DNA of 64,000 nucleotides from Hydrogenophaga crocea (lineage in GTDB: Bacteria; Pseudomonadota; Gammaproteobacteria; Burkholderiales; Burkholderiaceae_C), in assembly GCF_011388215.1 (NCBI RefSeq), contig NZ_CP049989.1, positions 806,001-870,000 on the forward strand. The letters are read 5' to 3'. Within the stretch, counting starts at the first letter, position 1, and each line of letters opens with the position of its first letter. Shown piece by piece: positions 22,801 to 30,956 of the stretch. Made by a program: the position numbers and the translations under genes. The notes below the pieces were generated by a model. It had not been told where the DNA came from and did no database searches. It worked only from the letters and a program-made list of their open reading frames with translations.

Positions 22801-24270
22801 GGGACAGTGCTGGGCGATGTCGTGCACTCTTCGCCGGTGTTCCAAGCGGACACCCAGACGCTGTACGTCGGCGCCAACGACGGTATGCTGCATGCGTTCG
22901 ACGCGAACACTGGCCGTGAGGTGTTCGCCTACATCCCCAAGCCGGTCATGCCGCAGCCGGCGCCCTGTGCCGCCGCGGACTGCGCGGGCATCAAGGCGCT
23001 CGCGGACCTAGGCTACAACGAGAACCACCGCTACTTCGTCGACGGCGAGATCGCTGTCAGCAACCGCTCGCAGACGCCGGGTAAGAACCTGCTGGTGGCT
23101 GCGCTCGGGCGGGGCGGTAAAGGCTTGTTTGCCCTCGATGTGTCCGATCCCGCGAGCTTCGACGCCAGCAAGGTGCTGTGGGAAGCCTATGGCAATGATG
23201 TAGACATGGGATACGTGCTGGGCCGTCCGGTCTTAGGGCGGGTGCGCACCAACGCCGGTACCGTCTGGGCCTCTATCACGGGCAATGGTTACAACAGTAC
23301 GAATGCGAGGGCGGTGCTGTTCGTGCACAACCTTGAGACCGGTGCCCTGATCGCCAAGATCAATACCGGCGCAGGCGGCGATAACGGCCTTTCGTCCCCC
23401 GGTTTGTTCGATGCTGATAACGATGGTGTCATCGATACAGTTTATGCCGGCGACCTGCGGGGCAACTTGTGGAAGTTCAATATCGCGTCGGCTGATCAGA
23501 CCACCTGGGCAGTGGCCAACGGGGGCGTGCCGTTCTACGTGGCGCGCGATGACAATGGCAATGTTCAGCCGATCACTGCGCCAATCCGTATGGTGCGCAA
23601 CTTCACCACGGGGGATGCCAATTTCGGCAAGCTCTTCATCCATTTCGGAACGGGCAGTTACTTCCGAATTGGCGATCCCAGCATGGGCGGCGAACTGGTG
23701 TTGCCACAAATCCAATCATGGTATGGGCTGATCGACGAGGGCGCGGCGATTACCGGAAACCGCAACGACAGTCTCGTGCGTCGCACCATGAGCAGCGACA
23801 GCACGTTCGCGAGCCGGGTTGTCCGTACGTTCTCAGCCGCTTCGCCGGGTGACATGGCGGGCAAGAAAGGCTTCTTCATCGATATGCCTGCACTCGAGCG
23901 TATCGTGACGGCTGCCAACACCGTTCGCGCGGTCGAACCGGCCCTGCTGGTCAGCATCATCCGACCTCAAGCCGACGAGTGCGTGCCAGGCGGCACCGGC
24001 TTTGTAGCGGCCATTAACCCTTTCACCGGCGCGCGCCTCACCCGACCGTTCTTCGATATCAACAATGACGGCAACTTCAACAACGACGCCATCAACGGCG
24101 TGTACATCGGCGCCGTCGACCTGAGCGTGGGCATGCCGGGTGAGTCGATCCTCATCGGCAACCGCCTGGTGGTCGGTGGCTCGCTTGGCACGATGAGCTC
24201 GGTCAAGGTCAATCTGGGGCTCACGCCGGTGCGAGGTCGCCTGACCTGGCGCGAGATTGTTCGGGACTGA
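19876..24270 (+). CDS. pilY1: Type IV pilus tip adhesin PilY1
   Basis: A 1464-residue secreted protein. Residues 1-28 form a signal peptide (cleavage after VQA). The N-terminal part has the betaproteobacterial PilY1 look (WSGNWLNYVTTSRIDALRKVLYGG), and the C-terminal third is the beta-propeller domain (LYVGANDGMLHAFDANTG; LLVAALGRGGKGLFALDVSDP). Three Asp/Asn-rich calcium-loop candidates are visible near residues 817 (DANGDGVPD), 1179 (DADNDGVID) and 1394 (DINNDGNFNND); the middle one lies in the propeller, where PilY1 calcium binding controls pilus retraction. An RGD triplet occurs near residue 951. I saw no clear von Willebrand A MIDAS motif. PilY1 acts at the pilus tip in adhesion, extension and surface sensing. 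Its stop overlaps pilE by one base. Confidence 0.92.
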   Translation: MKPQLLRRAAASIALTLVSLLSVGMVQAVDWPSRPLTANVTAKPMTMLIAGRDHKFFYEAYNDASDLNPSANDGLDLWFKPGITYYGLFDSTLCYTYSGSGNNGLFRPASQADARGRCLTGGSAGEWSGNWLNYVTTSRIDALRKVLYGGSREVDSLTQTVLRRSYVPQDAHSWGKEYHRSQGYLISEYTDLPDLTADNVRHFFGSLTANRATNCATLNDCSNLPPLLRIRANVGNNARIWEWASKERPVLDSDLSTGAFPAGTGAQRDLTVRVEVCTATFNRDCKLYPNGQYKPVGILHEYGENDAMLFGLITGSYDQHFSGGRLRKVVSSFRGEVNATTGQFTSDARIVQTFDRLRIRGFNQSTTSSEYWKSSPYTDSSKDPTEGQLVDWGNPIGEMMYEALRYFAGKGSPTAAFNTGTAFDAAVGLSTATWDDPYDRTNSAAKASFCAKPNFLTISDINPSYDSDQLPGSSFPLRGGSASSRFPNDTASSGTTGDLSGLNVTTLGNTITAIQSDITGRTFFIAQSGTVNDRSPTPKTVNSLGNIRGLSPEEPTKDGSYYAASVAYFAKTRNIRNFGADRPVNVDTYAIALSSPLPRIVAKLPNGREISLVPFAKTTNGNGVSNTKGDYQPTNQIVDFYVESIVNSGPADANPAVNGGRYSARFQINFEDVEQGGDHDMDAIAEYLVVANADNTLSVTVTPRYQAGGALHSMGYVISGTNRDGTYLVSQDEATTRQYFLNVPSATGLPGMCDVASPPSGCNRLPTIGETPRTFVFSPGTSGGASFLKDPLWYAAKFGGFVDRDKSNTPNLPLEWDANGDGVPDTYFLVQNPITLRETLRQTFNTIIDKSGSAGNIASNSTDLNTGTRAYQAKFNSQTWSGELEARGVTTNGVDAATAWRASDFLKSDSGRRIYYSSPRTGVSGGEFSVTALTANGDLALFNNDGALVNYLRGDRSLELQRAGGRFRDRGDLASGTVLGDVVHSSPVFQADTQTLYVGANDGMLHAFDANTGREVFAYIPKPVMPQPAPCAAADCAGIKALADLGYNENHRYFVDGEIAVSNRSQTPGKNLLVAALGRGGKGLFALDVSDPASFDASKVLWEAYGNDVDMGYVLGRPVLGRVRTNAGTVWASITGNGYNSTNARAVLFVHNLETGALIAKINTGAGGDNGLSSPGLFDADNDGVIDTVYAGDLRGNLWKFNIASADQTTWAVANGGVPFYVARDDNGNVQPITAPIRMVRNFTTGDANFGKLFIHFGTGSYFRIGDPSMGGELVLPQIQSWYGLIDEGAAITGNRNDSLVRRTMSSDSTFASRVVRTFSAASPGDMAGKKGFFIDMPALERIVTAANTVRAVEPALLVSIIRPQADECVPGGTGFVAAINPFTGARLTRPFFDINNDGNFNNDAINGVYIGAVDLSVGMPGESILIGNRLVVGGSLGTMSSVKVNLGLTPVRGRLTWREIVRD

Positions 24271-24752
24271 TGCGACACCATCTGAAAACTGTAATATCCA
24301 ATATGCACCGCCGTACCTTGCCCATCCCGCGCCAGAACGGTTTTACGCTGGTTGAGTTGATGATAGTGGTTGCGATCGTGGCCATACTCGCTGCGGTCGC
24401 CTACCCAAGCTACCAGTCCCACGTGCAGAAGACTCGTCGGGCCGCTGCGGCCGCTTGCCTGACTGAGTTGTCTCAATGGATGGAGCGAAACCACACCACA
24501 TGCTTGGCCTACAACCTCACAGGAGCCGCTTGCGGCACCGCGATGACCACGGCCCAACTGCCCGCCTTGCAATGTCGAAACGATGTAGCCATTGCATACA
24601 CCATCGCATTTGCGGCTAACCCGACTGCCAGCGCGTATACGTTGAATGCCGTTCCGCGAGGCCCTCAGGCGTCAGATACCCGTTGCGGTACGCTGACCCT
24701 CAACCAGGCGGGCACCAAGGGTGCGGTTGCGGCGTCGGGCTGTTGGAACTGA
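24270..24752 (+). CDS. pilE: Type IV pilin PilE-like
   Basis: A 160-residue type IV pilin-like protein. The leader ends in PRQNG, then FTLVELMIVVAIVAILAAVA with Glu5, then YPSYQSHVQKTRRAAAAACL, the PilE-type segment. Cys residues at the start and end of the globular domain could form the pilin D-loop disulfide. The start at 24270 overlaps the pilY1 stop; ATG 24303 would give a shorter, more usual leader. In this position it is usually a PilE minor pilin rather than the major subunit PilA. Confidence 0.88.
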   Translation: MRHHLKTVISNMHRRTLPIPRQNGFTLVELMIVVAIVAILAAVAYPSYQSHVQKTRRAAAAACLTELSQWMERNHTTCLAYNLTGAACGTAMTTAQLPALQCRNDVAIAYTIAFAANPTASAYTLNAVPRGPQASDTRCGTLTLNQAGTKGAVAASGCWN

Positions 24753-24791
24753 GCGCGCCCTCGGCGTCATGCGCCGACAATGCGACGCATG

Positions 24792-25535
24792 ATGCTTTCA
24801 CTTGAAGAAGTTCTCTTTTCTCAGGGATTCGGTACCCGCCGCATTTGCCGTGGTCTCATTCAGCAAGGACATGTTGCGATTGGCGACCGAGCCTCGTTGT
24901 GTACCGATCCCGAAGAGGTAGTTGATCCAATCGGGTTTCGCTTTGTCGTCGACGGCACTGCGTGGACCTGGCACGAACGTGCTTACCTCATGCTTCACAA
25001 GCCGGCGGGCTACGAATGCTCGCAGCGCCCGTCGGCACACCCGAGCGTGTACACGCTGTTGCCGGCCCCGCTGCGCCAGCGCGGCGGCGGTGCAGCGGCT
25101 GGCGTGCAAGCCGTGGGGCGGCTCGACCAGGACACCACCGGCCTGCTGCTGTTGTCCGATGACGGGGCCTTCATTCACAAGATGACTTCGCCCAAGCACC
25201 ACGTGCCCAAGGTCTACGAGATCACGTTGCGGCACGCCATGGAGGCCGGCGCCGTTCAGCGCCTGTGCGATGGCGTGGTGCTCGACGACGATCCGAAGCC
25301 GGTGCGCGCGCTGGCCGCGGAACTCGTGGCGCCGCTGCACCTGCGGCTCGTGCTGGGAGAGGGCAAGTACCACCAGGTCAAACGCATGGTGGCTGCGGTG
25401 GGCAATCGCGTTGAGGCACTGCACCGGTCGGCCTTCGGCGAGCTGCGCTTGCCGCCCGATCTGGCGCCCGGTGGCTGGCGCTGGCTCACACCCCAAGAGG
25501 TGCAGGGGTTGCGCGATTTCCGCGCGCGCCGATGA
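24792..25535 (+). CDS. rsuA: RsuA/RluB-family rRNA pseudouridine synthase (likely 16S U516)
   Basis: A 247-residue pseudouridine synthase. An S4-like RNA-binding N-terminus (SLEEVLFSQGFGTRRICRGLIQQG) precedes the catalytic domain with GRLDQDTTGLLLLSDDG, whose first Asp is the catalytic nucleophile, and YHQVKRMVAAVGNRVEALHR near the end. The length and the LMLHKPAGYECS motif fit RsuA, which modifies U516 of 16S rRNA; RluE or RluB remain possible. Start codons at 24780, 24789 and 24792 are in frame; 24792 begins just before the conserved domain. It ends 22 bases before the convergent DUF2726 gene. Confidence 0.85.
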   Translation: MLSLEEVLFSQGFGTRRICRGLIQQGHVAIGDRASLCTDPEEVVDPIGFRFVVDGTAWTWHERAYLMLHKPAGYECSQRPSAHPSVYTLLPAPLRQRGGGAAAGVQAVGRLDQDTTGLLLLSDDGAFIHKMTSPKHHVPKVYEITLRHAMEAGAVQRLCDGVVLDDDPKPVRALAAELVAPLHLRLVLGEGKYHQVKRMVAAVGNRVEALHRSAFGELRLPPDLAPGGWRWLTPQEVQGLRDFRARR

Positions 25536-25556
25536 CGGACCATCGTCCGTGCGGCG

Positions 25557-26297
25557 TCAGAGCAGGTCGCCCTTGCGGCTGTCCAGCGGCATCAGGAACG
25601 AGTTGTTGTCCTGCCACTGCGAGTTGAAATCGCTGCTGCGTGCGTCGGCCGGCACGCTGTTCTGCCAGTTCGACGACAGTGGGTTGAAGTCGCTGTGCGG
25701 GCGGCTGCTGCGTTGGCGGTTGATGGCACTGCGCAGGTTGGTCTGGGCCGCGATGATCGCGCGCTCTTCCATCTCGCGCTCGCGCATCGCGCGGTTGAAT
25801 TCGGATTCGCCCAGGAATTCGGCGCGGATCTCGGCCACCGTGGGAAGGCTGTTGGACCGAACCACCCAATAGGGCAGGCCGATCTGGCTGAGCAGCGAAT
25901 GCTTGAGCGCCCGCGTGCTGCGAGGAATGCCTGCGGGGCCGGGCACATCGAGGCAGCCCACCACACGCCCATCTGACTTGCAGATCGTGAACGTGCAGTA
26001 CACACCACCCAGCAGCTTGTACCAGTCCACCCCTTCTTCACGCTGCCGCGGCAGCGTGAAGCGCGTGACCGGCAGCTTGATCATCACGTGGTGGTCGTAG
26101 AAGGCGCGCGCGAGCCAGTGCCACACGCGCGCTTCTTCGCTGTTGGCCAGGGGGCGCGCTGCCAGCGGCCAGTGCTTGGGCAGGCGACGCCGCTTCTTGG
26201 CCTGGCGTTCCACCCAGATGCGGTGCAGCAGCGCACCCACCGCCAGCAGGGCGGGGGTGAGAGCGGCGAGCAGCCAGGGTTGGTTCCAGTCGATCAT
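25557..26297 (-). CDS. DUF2726-type domain protein, membrane-anchored
   Basis: A 246-residue protein of unknown function. Residues about 8-27 are one hydrophobic segment followed by a basic stretch (KKRRR), so it is probably anchored with a cytoplasmic body. Residues about 55-165 (VWHWLARAFYDHHVMIKLPVTRF, then YCTFTICKSDGRVVGCLDVPG and LLSQIGLPYWVV) fit a DUF2726-like fold, which is distantly related to nuclease-like domains; I assign this from memory of the motif. The C-terminal 80 residues are polar, Ser/Asn-rich and probably disordered. It is transcribed alone. The 221-base gap upstream (26298-26518) holds a perfect CGGCCGCC/GGCGGCCG hairpin near 26408-26426 but no gene. Confidence 0.6.
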   Translation of the reverse strand: MIDWNQPWLLAALTPALLAVGALLHRIWVERQAKKRRRLPKHWPLAARPLANSEEARVWHWLARAFYDHHVMIKLPVTRFTLPRQREEGVDWYKLLGGVYCTFTICKSDGRVVGCLDVPGPAGIPRSTRALKHSLLSQIGLPYWVVRSNSLPTVAEIRAEFLGESEFNRAMREREMEERAIIAAQTNLRSAINRQRSSRPHSDFNPLSSNWQNSVPADARSSDFNSQWQDNNSFLMPLDSRKGDLL

Positions 26298-26518
26298 GGA
26301 TTCGGGCAGGTGGCCAGATTTGTATCAAAGTGTATAGAAGCCGCCACGGATCCGATAAGGCGTCAAGCCGAAAGCCGGCGAGGTCGTGATTTCCTTGGGA
26401 TTCGCGCCGGCCGCCTGTGGCGGCCGCACCGCGTTGCCGCGAAATGCTTCTCGGGCTGGACCCGGATTGTCCGCGCGCCGTTCCCCCGAGCCCATCCCTC
26501 AATTGCAGGAATGCGTGA

Positions 26519-27343
26519 TCAGACACGCGGATTTGTCACGAACTGCTGCAACAAGCGCGTCAATGCCTCGGGTTGGTCGCGGTGCGGGCTGTGGCCGCAG
26601 GCGGGCAGGGCGTGCAGGCCGGCGTGGGGCGCAGCTCGGCGGATCGCTCGCAGCTGGTCGAGTGTGCCGTACTCGTCGTTTTCGCCTTGCACCAGCAGCA
26701 AGGGGCTGCCGATGCGGCGGCATTCCGCTTCGATGTTGTAGTCGCGGAAGGCCGGGCTGAGCCAGACGTCGTTCCATTGCCAGAAGGCGTTGTCGACGTC
26801 GCGGTGGTGCCGGGCCAGCCGCTGGCGAAGGCTGCCGGGGGCGTCCGGGTCTTTCAGGTAGGCGTCACGCGCCTGGGCGATGGCCTGCACCGATACGTCT
26901 TCCACGAACACATGGGGCGCCAGCACCGCACACGCCTCCACGGGGTGGGCGCTCGCGTGCAGCAGGGCGATGGTCGCGCCGTCCGAGTGCCCGACCAGCA
27001 CGGGCCGCTCGATGCCCAGCTTCGCGAGCAGCGCGGGCAGCACCTCCAGCGCTTCGCGGTGCATGTAATCGGGCTCGTGGCGACCGACGTGCCAGAAACC
27101 CTCGATGCGGGGCTCGCCCCGCACGTCGTGGACCGGGTCTGATTGCCCGTAGCCGCGCCGCGAATACAGCCAGCCCGCACGGCCGGTGGCGCGGCACAAG
27201 GTTTCGGGCCAGCTCTGGCCCCGCTGCGTCCAGAGGGAAACGCTGCCCAGGCCTTCGTGCAGGAACACCAGGGGCGCGCGCGTGTTGTCTCCCGGGATGT
27301 GCGCCACTTCCAACCGCACCCCGTGCACGTCGATATGGGTCAT
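26519..27343 (-). CDS. Alpha/beta-fold hydrolase
   Basis: A 274-residue soluble alpha/beta hydrolase. The nucleophile elbow is GHSDG (Ser in VLVGHSDGATIALLHA). The oxyanion region follows LVFLHEGLGS, the acid is likely the Asp of QGENDEYG, and the catalytic histidine lies in CGHSPHRD. The HEGLGS N-terminus and GHSDG elbow resemble a widespread proteobacterial hydrolase family near meta-cleavage-product hydrolases and proline iminopeptidases, but the substrate cannot be told. It is transcribed alone and is divergent from the EI24 gene across 62 bases. Confidence 0.8.
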   Translation of the reverse strand: MTHIDVHGVRLEVAHIPGDNTRAPLVFLHEGLGSVSLWTQRGQSWPETLCRATGRAGWLYSRRGYGQSDPVHDVRGEPRIEGFWHVGRHEPDYMHREALEVLPALLAKLGIERPVLVGHSDGATIALLHASAHPVEACAVLAPHVFVEDVSVQAIAQARDAYLKDPDAPGSLRQRLARHHRDVDNAFWQWNDVWLSPAFRDYNIEAECRRIGSPLLLVQGENDEYGTLDQLRAIRRAAPHAGLHALPACGHSPHRDQPEALTRLLQQFVTNPRV

Positions 27344-27405
27344 GCGCCGATCGTAGCGGCGTCGCCGGATGCGCGCCGGGTGCGCGGACGGGTATTCTTC
27401 GCGCC

Positions 27406-28320
27406 ATGCGATCCATGTTCGATGCTTTCTGGCGCTCGGTCGCCTACTGCCTGCACCCGCGCGTGATCGCGCTGTCCTTCCTGCCGCTGGTGCTGATGGT
27501 GGTGCTCTCGTTCGCGCTCGGCTACTTCTTCTGGGACACGGCCGTCAGCGCGGTCGCCGCCTGGTTCGAAGCCTTCGACCTCGTGCAGGCCTTTCTGAGC
27601 TGGCTCGAGCGCATGGGGCTCGCTTCCTTGCGTGCGGTGTTCGCGCCGATGGTGGTGCTGGTGCTGGCCACGCCCGTCATCGTGCTGGTCTGCCTGCTGC
27701 TGGTGGCCCTGTTCATGACGCCCGCGATGGTGGATCTGGTCGGGCAGCGGCGCTTTGCGCGTCTGGACAAGCGCCACGGCGGCTCCTGGGTGCTCGGCCT
27801 GTTCTGGTCGCTCGGCTCCACGCTGGTCGCCGTGCTGGCGCTGCTGCTGTCCATGCCACTGTGGCTGGTCCCGCCCCTGGTGCTGATCCTGCCGCCGCTG
27901 ATCTGGGGCTGGCTGACCTACCGCGTGTTCGCCTTCGATGCGCTGGCCACCCACGCCAGTGCCGACGAGCGCCGCCAGCTCATGCGCGAGCACCGCAGCG
28001 TGCTGCTGGTGATGGGCGTGCTCAGCGGCTACCTGGGTGCAGCGCCCAGCCTGCTGTGGGCCTCGGGGGCCATGTTCATCGCCCTGGCGCCGCTGCTGGT
28101 GCCGGTCGCGATCTGGATCTACACCCTGGTCTTCGCGTTCGCCTCGCTCTGGTTCGCCCACTACCTGCTTGCCGCGCTCGAGCGTCTGCGCGCCACGGCC
28201 GCTGTCGAGGTGGTGGACCCGGCCCCTGCAACGCCGGTGTCCGAAGCCTCGGTCACCCCCCCGAATGGCCTGCCGCCGGCCGACCCGCTTCCTCTGCCCC
28301 CCGGACCGCACCAACCATGA
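27406..28320 (+). CDS. EI24 domain membrane protein
   Basis: A 304-residue inner-membrane protein of the EI24/CysZ-like family. It has about six hydrophobic segments, near residues 20-45, 78-110, 140-170, 200-222 and 225-250, and a loop resembling the family's TPAMVDLVGQRRFARLDKRHGG. The C-terminus is Pro-rich and polar. Members near CysZ transport sulfate, but this longer form without cys genes nearby may do something else. Its stop overlaps the start of the CinA-like gene by four bases. Confidence 0.75.
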   Translation: MRSMFDAFWRSVAYCLHPRVIALSFLPLVLMVVLSFALGYFFWDTAVSAVAAWFEAFDLVQAFLSWLERMGLASLRAVFAPMVVLVLATPVIVLVCLLLVALFMTPAMVDLVGQRRFARLDKRHGGSWVLGLFWSLGSTLVAVLALLLSMPLWLVPPLVLILPPLIWGWLTYRVFAFDALATHASADERRQLMREHRSVLLVMGVLSGYLGAAPSLLWASGAMFIALAPLLVPVAIWIYTLVFAFASLWFAHYLLAALERLRATAAVEVVDPAPATPVSEASVTPPNGLPPADPLPLPPGPHQP

Positions 28321-29129
28321 GCCCTGCTTTCGGCCTGATCATCGTCGGCGACGAAATCCTCTCCGGCAAACGCCAGGACAAGCACCTGCCCAAAGTGGCC
28401 GAGCTCCTGGGCGCGCGCGGCCTGTCGCTGGCCTGGGCGCGCGTGGTGGGCGACGACCGCGAGCGCATCACCGACGCCTTGCGCAGCGCGTTCGCCGGCC
28501 GCGACGTGGTGTTCTGCTGCGGCGGCATCGGCGCCACGCCCGACGACCACACGCGCCAGTGCGCCGCAGCCGCCCTGGGCGTGGAGTTGCAGTTGCACCC
28601 CGAGGCCGCCCGCCTCATCGAAGAGCGCATGCGCGACGTGGCGGCCGAGCAGGGCGTGCCCTTCGACCCGCAGCGGCCCGACAACGTGCACCGCTACAAC
28701 ATGGGCGTGTTCCCCGCTGGCGCACGCATCGTGCCCAACCCGTACAACAAGATCCCCGGCTTCTCGTGCACCGGGCCCGGGGGCGCCGAGCTGCATTTCG
28801 TGCCAGGCTTTCCCGTCATGGCCTGGCCGATGATCGAGAACCTGCTCGATCAGCGCTACGCGCATCTGCACCGCGCGAACGCCTGGCAGGAGCGCTCGGT
28901 GATCGTCATGGGGGCCATGGAGGCCGCCCTCACCCCGCTCATGGAACGCATCGAAGCCGGCCACCCCGTGAAGGTGTTCAGCCTGCCCAGCGTGGACCAC
29001 CCGACCTACGGGCGGCACATCGAACTGGGCGTCAAGGGTGCGGTGGAGGCCGTGGCGGCGGCATTCACCGATCTGCTCGCCGGCCTGCAGGCACAGGGGG
29101 CCGAGCTGGGCCCCGAAGTGGTGCGCTGA
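28317..29129 (+). CDS. Molybdopterin-binding (MoaB/CinA N-terminal) domain protein
   Basis: A 270-residue protein whose N-terminal two-thirds is a MoCF_biosynth/CinA-like domain: FGLIIVGDEILSGKRQDKHL at the start and FCCGGIGATPDDHTRQ in the middle, both typical of the COG1058 nucleotide/molybdopterin-binding fold. The CinA C-terminal deamidase domain is absent, so it is not a full CinA. Possible roles are nucleotide pyrophosphatase or FAD-related hydrolysis, known for COG1058 proteins, but this is inference. It is translationally coupled to the EI24 protein. The glnA control region follows. Confidence 0.75.
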   Translation: MSPAFGLIIVGDEILSGKRQDKHLPKVAELLGARGLSLAWARVVGDDRERITDALRSAFAGRDVVFCCGGIGATPDDHTRQCAAAALGVELQLHPEAARLIEERMRDVAAEQGVPFDPQRPDNVHRYNMGVFPAGARIVPNPYNKIPGFSCTGPGGAELHFVPGFPVMAWPMIENLLDQRYAHLHRANAWQERSVIVMGAMEAALTPLMERIEAGHPVKVFSLPSVDHPTYGRHIELGVKGAVEAVAAAFTDLLAGLQAQGAELGPEVVR

Positions 29130-29135
29130 CTGTTT

Positions 29136-29150
29136 GCACTGTGTTGGTGC
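29136..29150 (+). promoter_or_regulatory. NtrC-binding site 1 upstream of glnA
   Basis: The sequence GCACTGTGTTGGTGC fits the NtrC consensus GCACY-N4-TGGTGC exactly. It lies about 170 bases upstream of the predicted sigma-54 promoter, suitable for an enhancer acting by DNA looping. Confidence 0.8.
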
Positions 29151-29156
29151 CTTGAT

Positions 29157-29171
29157 GCCTTGTTGTGGTGC
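29157..29171 (+). promoter_or_regulatory. NtrC-binding site 2 upstream of glnA (weaker half)
   Basis: The sequence GCCTTGTTGTGGTGC keeps the right half TGGTGC perfectly and the left half partly. Its centre is 21 bases, two helical turns, from site 1, the usual spacing for cooperative NtrC dimers. Confidence 0.65.
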
Positions 29172-29313
29172 ATGGGCGGTATCGGGCTGCCGCTCACCCG
29201 CGCAAAGGCGCCAGGAGCCGGCGCCATGCCCCGACATGGAACCGTTCTGGCGCACCGGCCGCGGGCCATAATCGCCGCTTCGCCCCAAGGATGAGCTCGG
29301 GCGACATGCCCAG

Positions 29314-29329
29314 TGGCATGGAACCTGCA
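29314..29329 (+). promoter_or_regulatory. Sigma-54 promoter of glnA
   Basis: The sequence TGGCATGGAACCTGCA matches the -24/-12 consensus TGGCACG-N4-TTGCA at 9 of 11 scored positions. The invariant GG and GC are correctly spaced 10 bases apart. Transcription would begin near 29340, giving a leader of about 48 bases before glnA. Confidence 0.8.
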
Positions 29330-29387
29330 TACCCCCCAGCCGTCGCCTTTCTTTTTCCCACCCCTTCCAGAGACACAGGAGCATTTG

Positions 29388-30803
29388 ATGGCCAAGACCG
29401 TCGCAGACGTGATGCAGATGGTGAAGGACAACGAAGTCAAGTTCGTTGATTTCCGTTTCACCGACACCCGCGGCAAAGAGCAGCACGTCACCGTGCCGAT
29501 TTCGGCGTTCGACGAAGACAAGTTTTCTTCGGGCCATGCTTTCGACGGCTCGTCGATCGCCGGCTGGAAGGGCATCGAGGCCTCGGACATGCAGCTCATG
29601 CCCGACCCGAACACCGCCAACATCGACCCGTTCTTCGAAGAGACCACGCTGTTCCTGCAGTGCGACGTGGTCGAGCCCAGCGACGGCAAGGCCTATGACC
29701 GCGACCCGCGCTCGATCGCCAAGCGCGCCGAGGCCTACCTGAAGGCGTCCGGCCTGGGCGACACCGCCTACTTCGGACCGGAACCCGAATTCTTCATCTT
29801 CGACGGCGTTCGCTACAGCAACGAACCTGGCCGCGTGTTCTTCGAGATCGAAGAGTACGAAGCCCCCTGGAACAGCGGCGCCAAGCTCGAAGGCGGCAAC
29901 CGCGGCCACCGTCCCACCGTCAAGGGCGGCTACTTCCCCGTGCCCCCCGTCGACAGCACGCAGGACATGCGCGCCGAGATGTCCCTGATCCTCGAATCGC
30001 TGGGCATCCCCGTCGAGGTGTTCCACCACGAAGTGGCGGGCGCCGGCCAGAACGAGATCGGCACCAAGTTCTCCACCCTGGTGGAGCGCGCCGACTGGAC
30101 CCAGGTGCTCAAGTACGTGGTGTGGAACGTGGCCAATGCCTACGGCAAGACCGCCACCTTCATGCCCAAGCCCTACGCCGGCGACAACGGCTCGGGCATG
30201 CACGTGCACCAGTCGATCTGGAAAGACGGCAAGAACCTGTTCGCCGGTGACGGCTACGCCGGCCTGAGCGACTTCGCGCTGTATTACATCGGCGGCATCA
30301 TCAAGCACGCCCGCGCGCTCAACGCCATCACCAACCCCGGCACCAACAGCTACAAGCGCCTGGTGCCCGGCTTCGAAGCGCCCGTGAAGCTGGCCTACAG
30401 CTCGCGCAACCGCTCGGCGTCGATCCGCATCCCGCACGTGGCGAACCCCAAGGGCCGCCGCATCGAGGCGCGCTTCCCCGATCCTTCGGCCAACCCCTAC
30501 CTGGCCTTCTCGGCCCTGATGATGGCTGGTCTGGACGGCGTGGAAAACAAGATCCACCCGGGCGAAGCCGCCACCAAAGACCTGTACCACCTGCCGCCCG
30601 AAGAGGACAAGCTGGTCCCCACCGTGTGCAGCAGCCTCGACCAGGCACTCGACTACCTCGACAAGGACCGCGCCTTCCTGACCAAGGGCGGCGTGTTCAC
30701 CGACTCGATGCTCGACGCCTACATCGAGCTCAAGATGGGCGAAGTGACGCGCTTCCGCATGGCGCCGCACCCCGTCGAGTACGAGATGTACTACAGCCTG
30801 TGA
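29388..30803 (+). CDS. glnA: Glutamine synthetase type I
   Basis: GlnA condenses ammonia and glutamate to glutamine and is the core of nitrogen assimilation. The 471 residues start [20 protein letters not shown] after an ACAGGAG ribosome site. Visible signatures are the N-terminal [17 protein letters not shown], the ATP/glutamate site [20 protein letters not shown], and DLYHLPPEE with the tyrosine that adenylyltransferase modifies (Tyr397 class). It is thus a type I beta, adenylylation-regulated enzyme. A sigma-54 promoter and two NtrC sites precede it, with ntrB and ntrC just downstream. A strong terminator follows the stop. Confidence 0.97.
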   Translation: MAKTVADVMQMVKDNEVKFVDFRFTDTRGKEQHVTVPISAFDEDKFSSGHAFDGSSIAGWKGIEASDMQLMPDPNTANIDPFFEETTLFLQCDVVEPSDGKAYDRDPRSIAKRAEAYLKASGLGDTAYFGPEPEFFIFDGVRYSNEPGRVFFEIEEYEAPWNSGAKLEGGNRGHRPTVKGGYFPVPPVDSTQDMRAEMSLILESLGIPVEVFHHEVAGAGQNEIGTKFSTLVERADWTQVLKYVVWNVANAYGKTATFMPKPYAGDNGSGMHVHQSIWKDGKNLFAGDGYAGLSDFALYYIGGIIKHARALNAITNPGTNSYKRLVPGFEAPVKLAYSSRNRSASIRIPHVANPKGRRIEARFPDPSANPYLAFSALMMAGLDGVENKIHPGEAATKDLYHLPPEEDKLVPTVCSSLDQALDYLDKDRAFLTKGGVFTDSMLDAYIELKMGEVTRFRMAPHPVEYEMYYSL

Positions 30804-30838
30804 TCCGGCACCCGCTTGCGCGGGTACGGTGAATGCAG

Positions 30839-30864
30839 AGGGACGGCTCCGGCCGTCCCTTTTT
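30839..30864 (+). terminator. Rho-independent terminator after glnA
   Basis: Perfect stem GGGACGGC/GCCGTCCC (30840-30847 and 30852-30859), loop TCCG, followed by five T residues. It lies 36 bases after the glnA stop and separates glnA from the small secreted protein and ntrBC, so these may be read at a lower level or from another promoter. Confidence 0.9.
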
Positions 30865-30956
30865 CTTGGGCGAATGTCTCCGCAGGGTTCGCCTGAGGCA
30901 CTTTCGCCGGGCAATTCGGTCATACTGCCCGCCGAAAAAACCGCCTTGGAGTGCCT

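Noticed and set aside
26408..26426. Perfect CGGCCGCC/GGCGGCCG hairpin as a terminator
   Set aside because: It is followed by no U-run in either direction and lies between the start of one minus-strand gene and the stop of the next, so its role is unclear.
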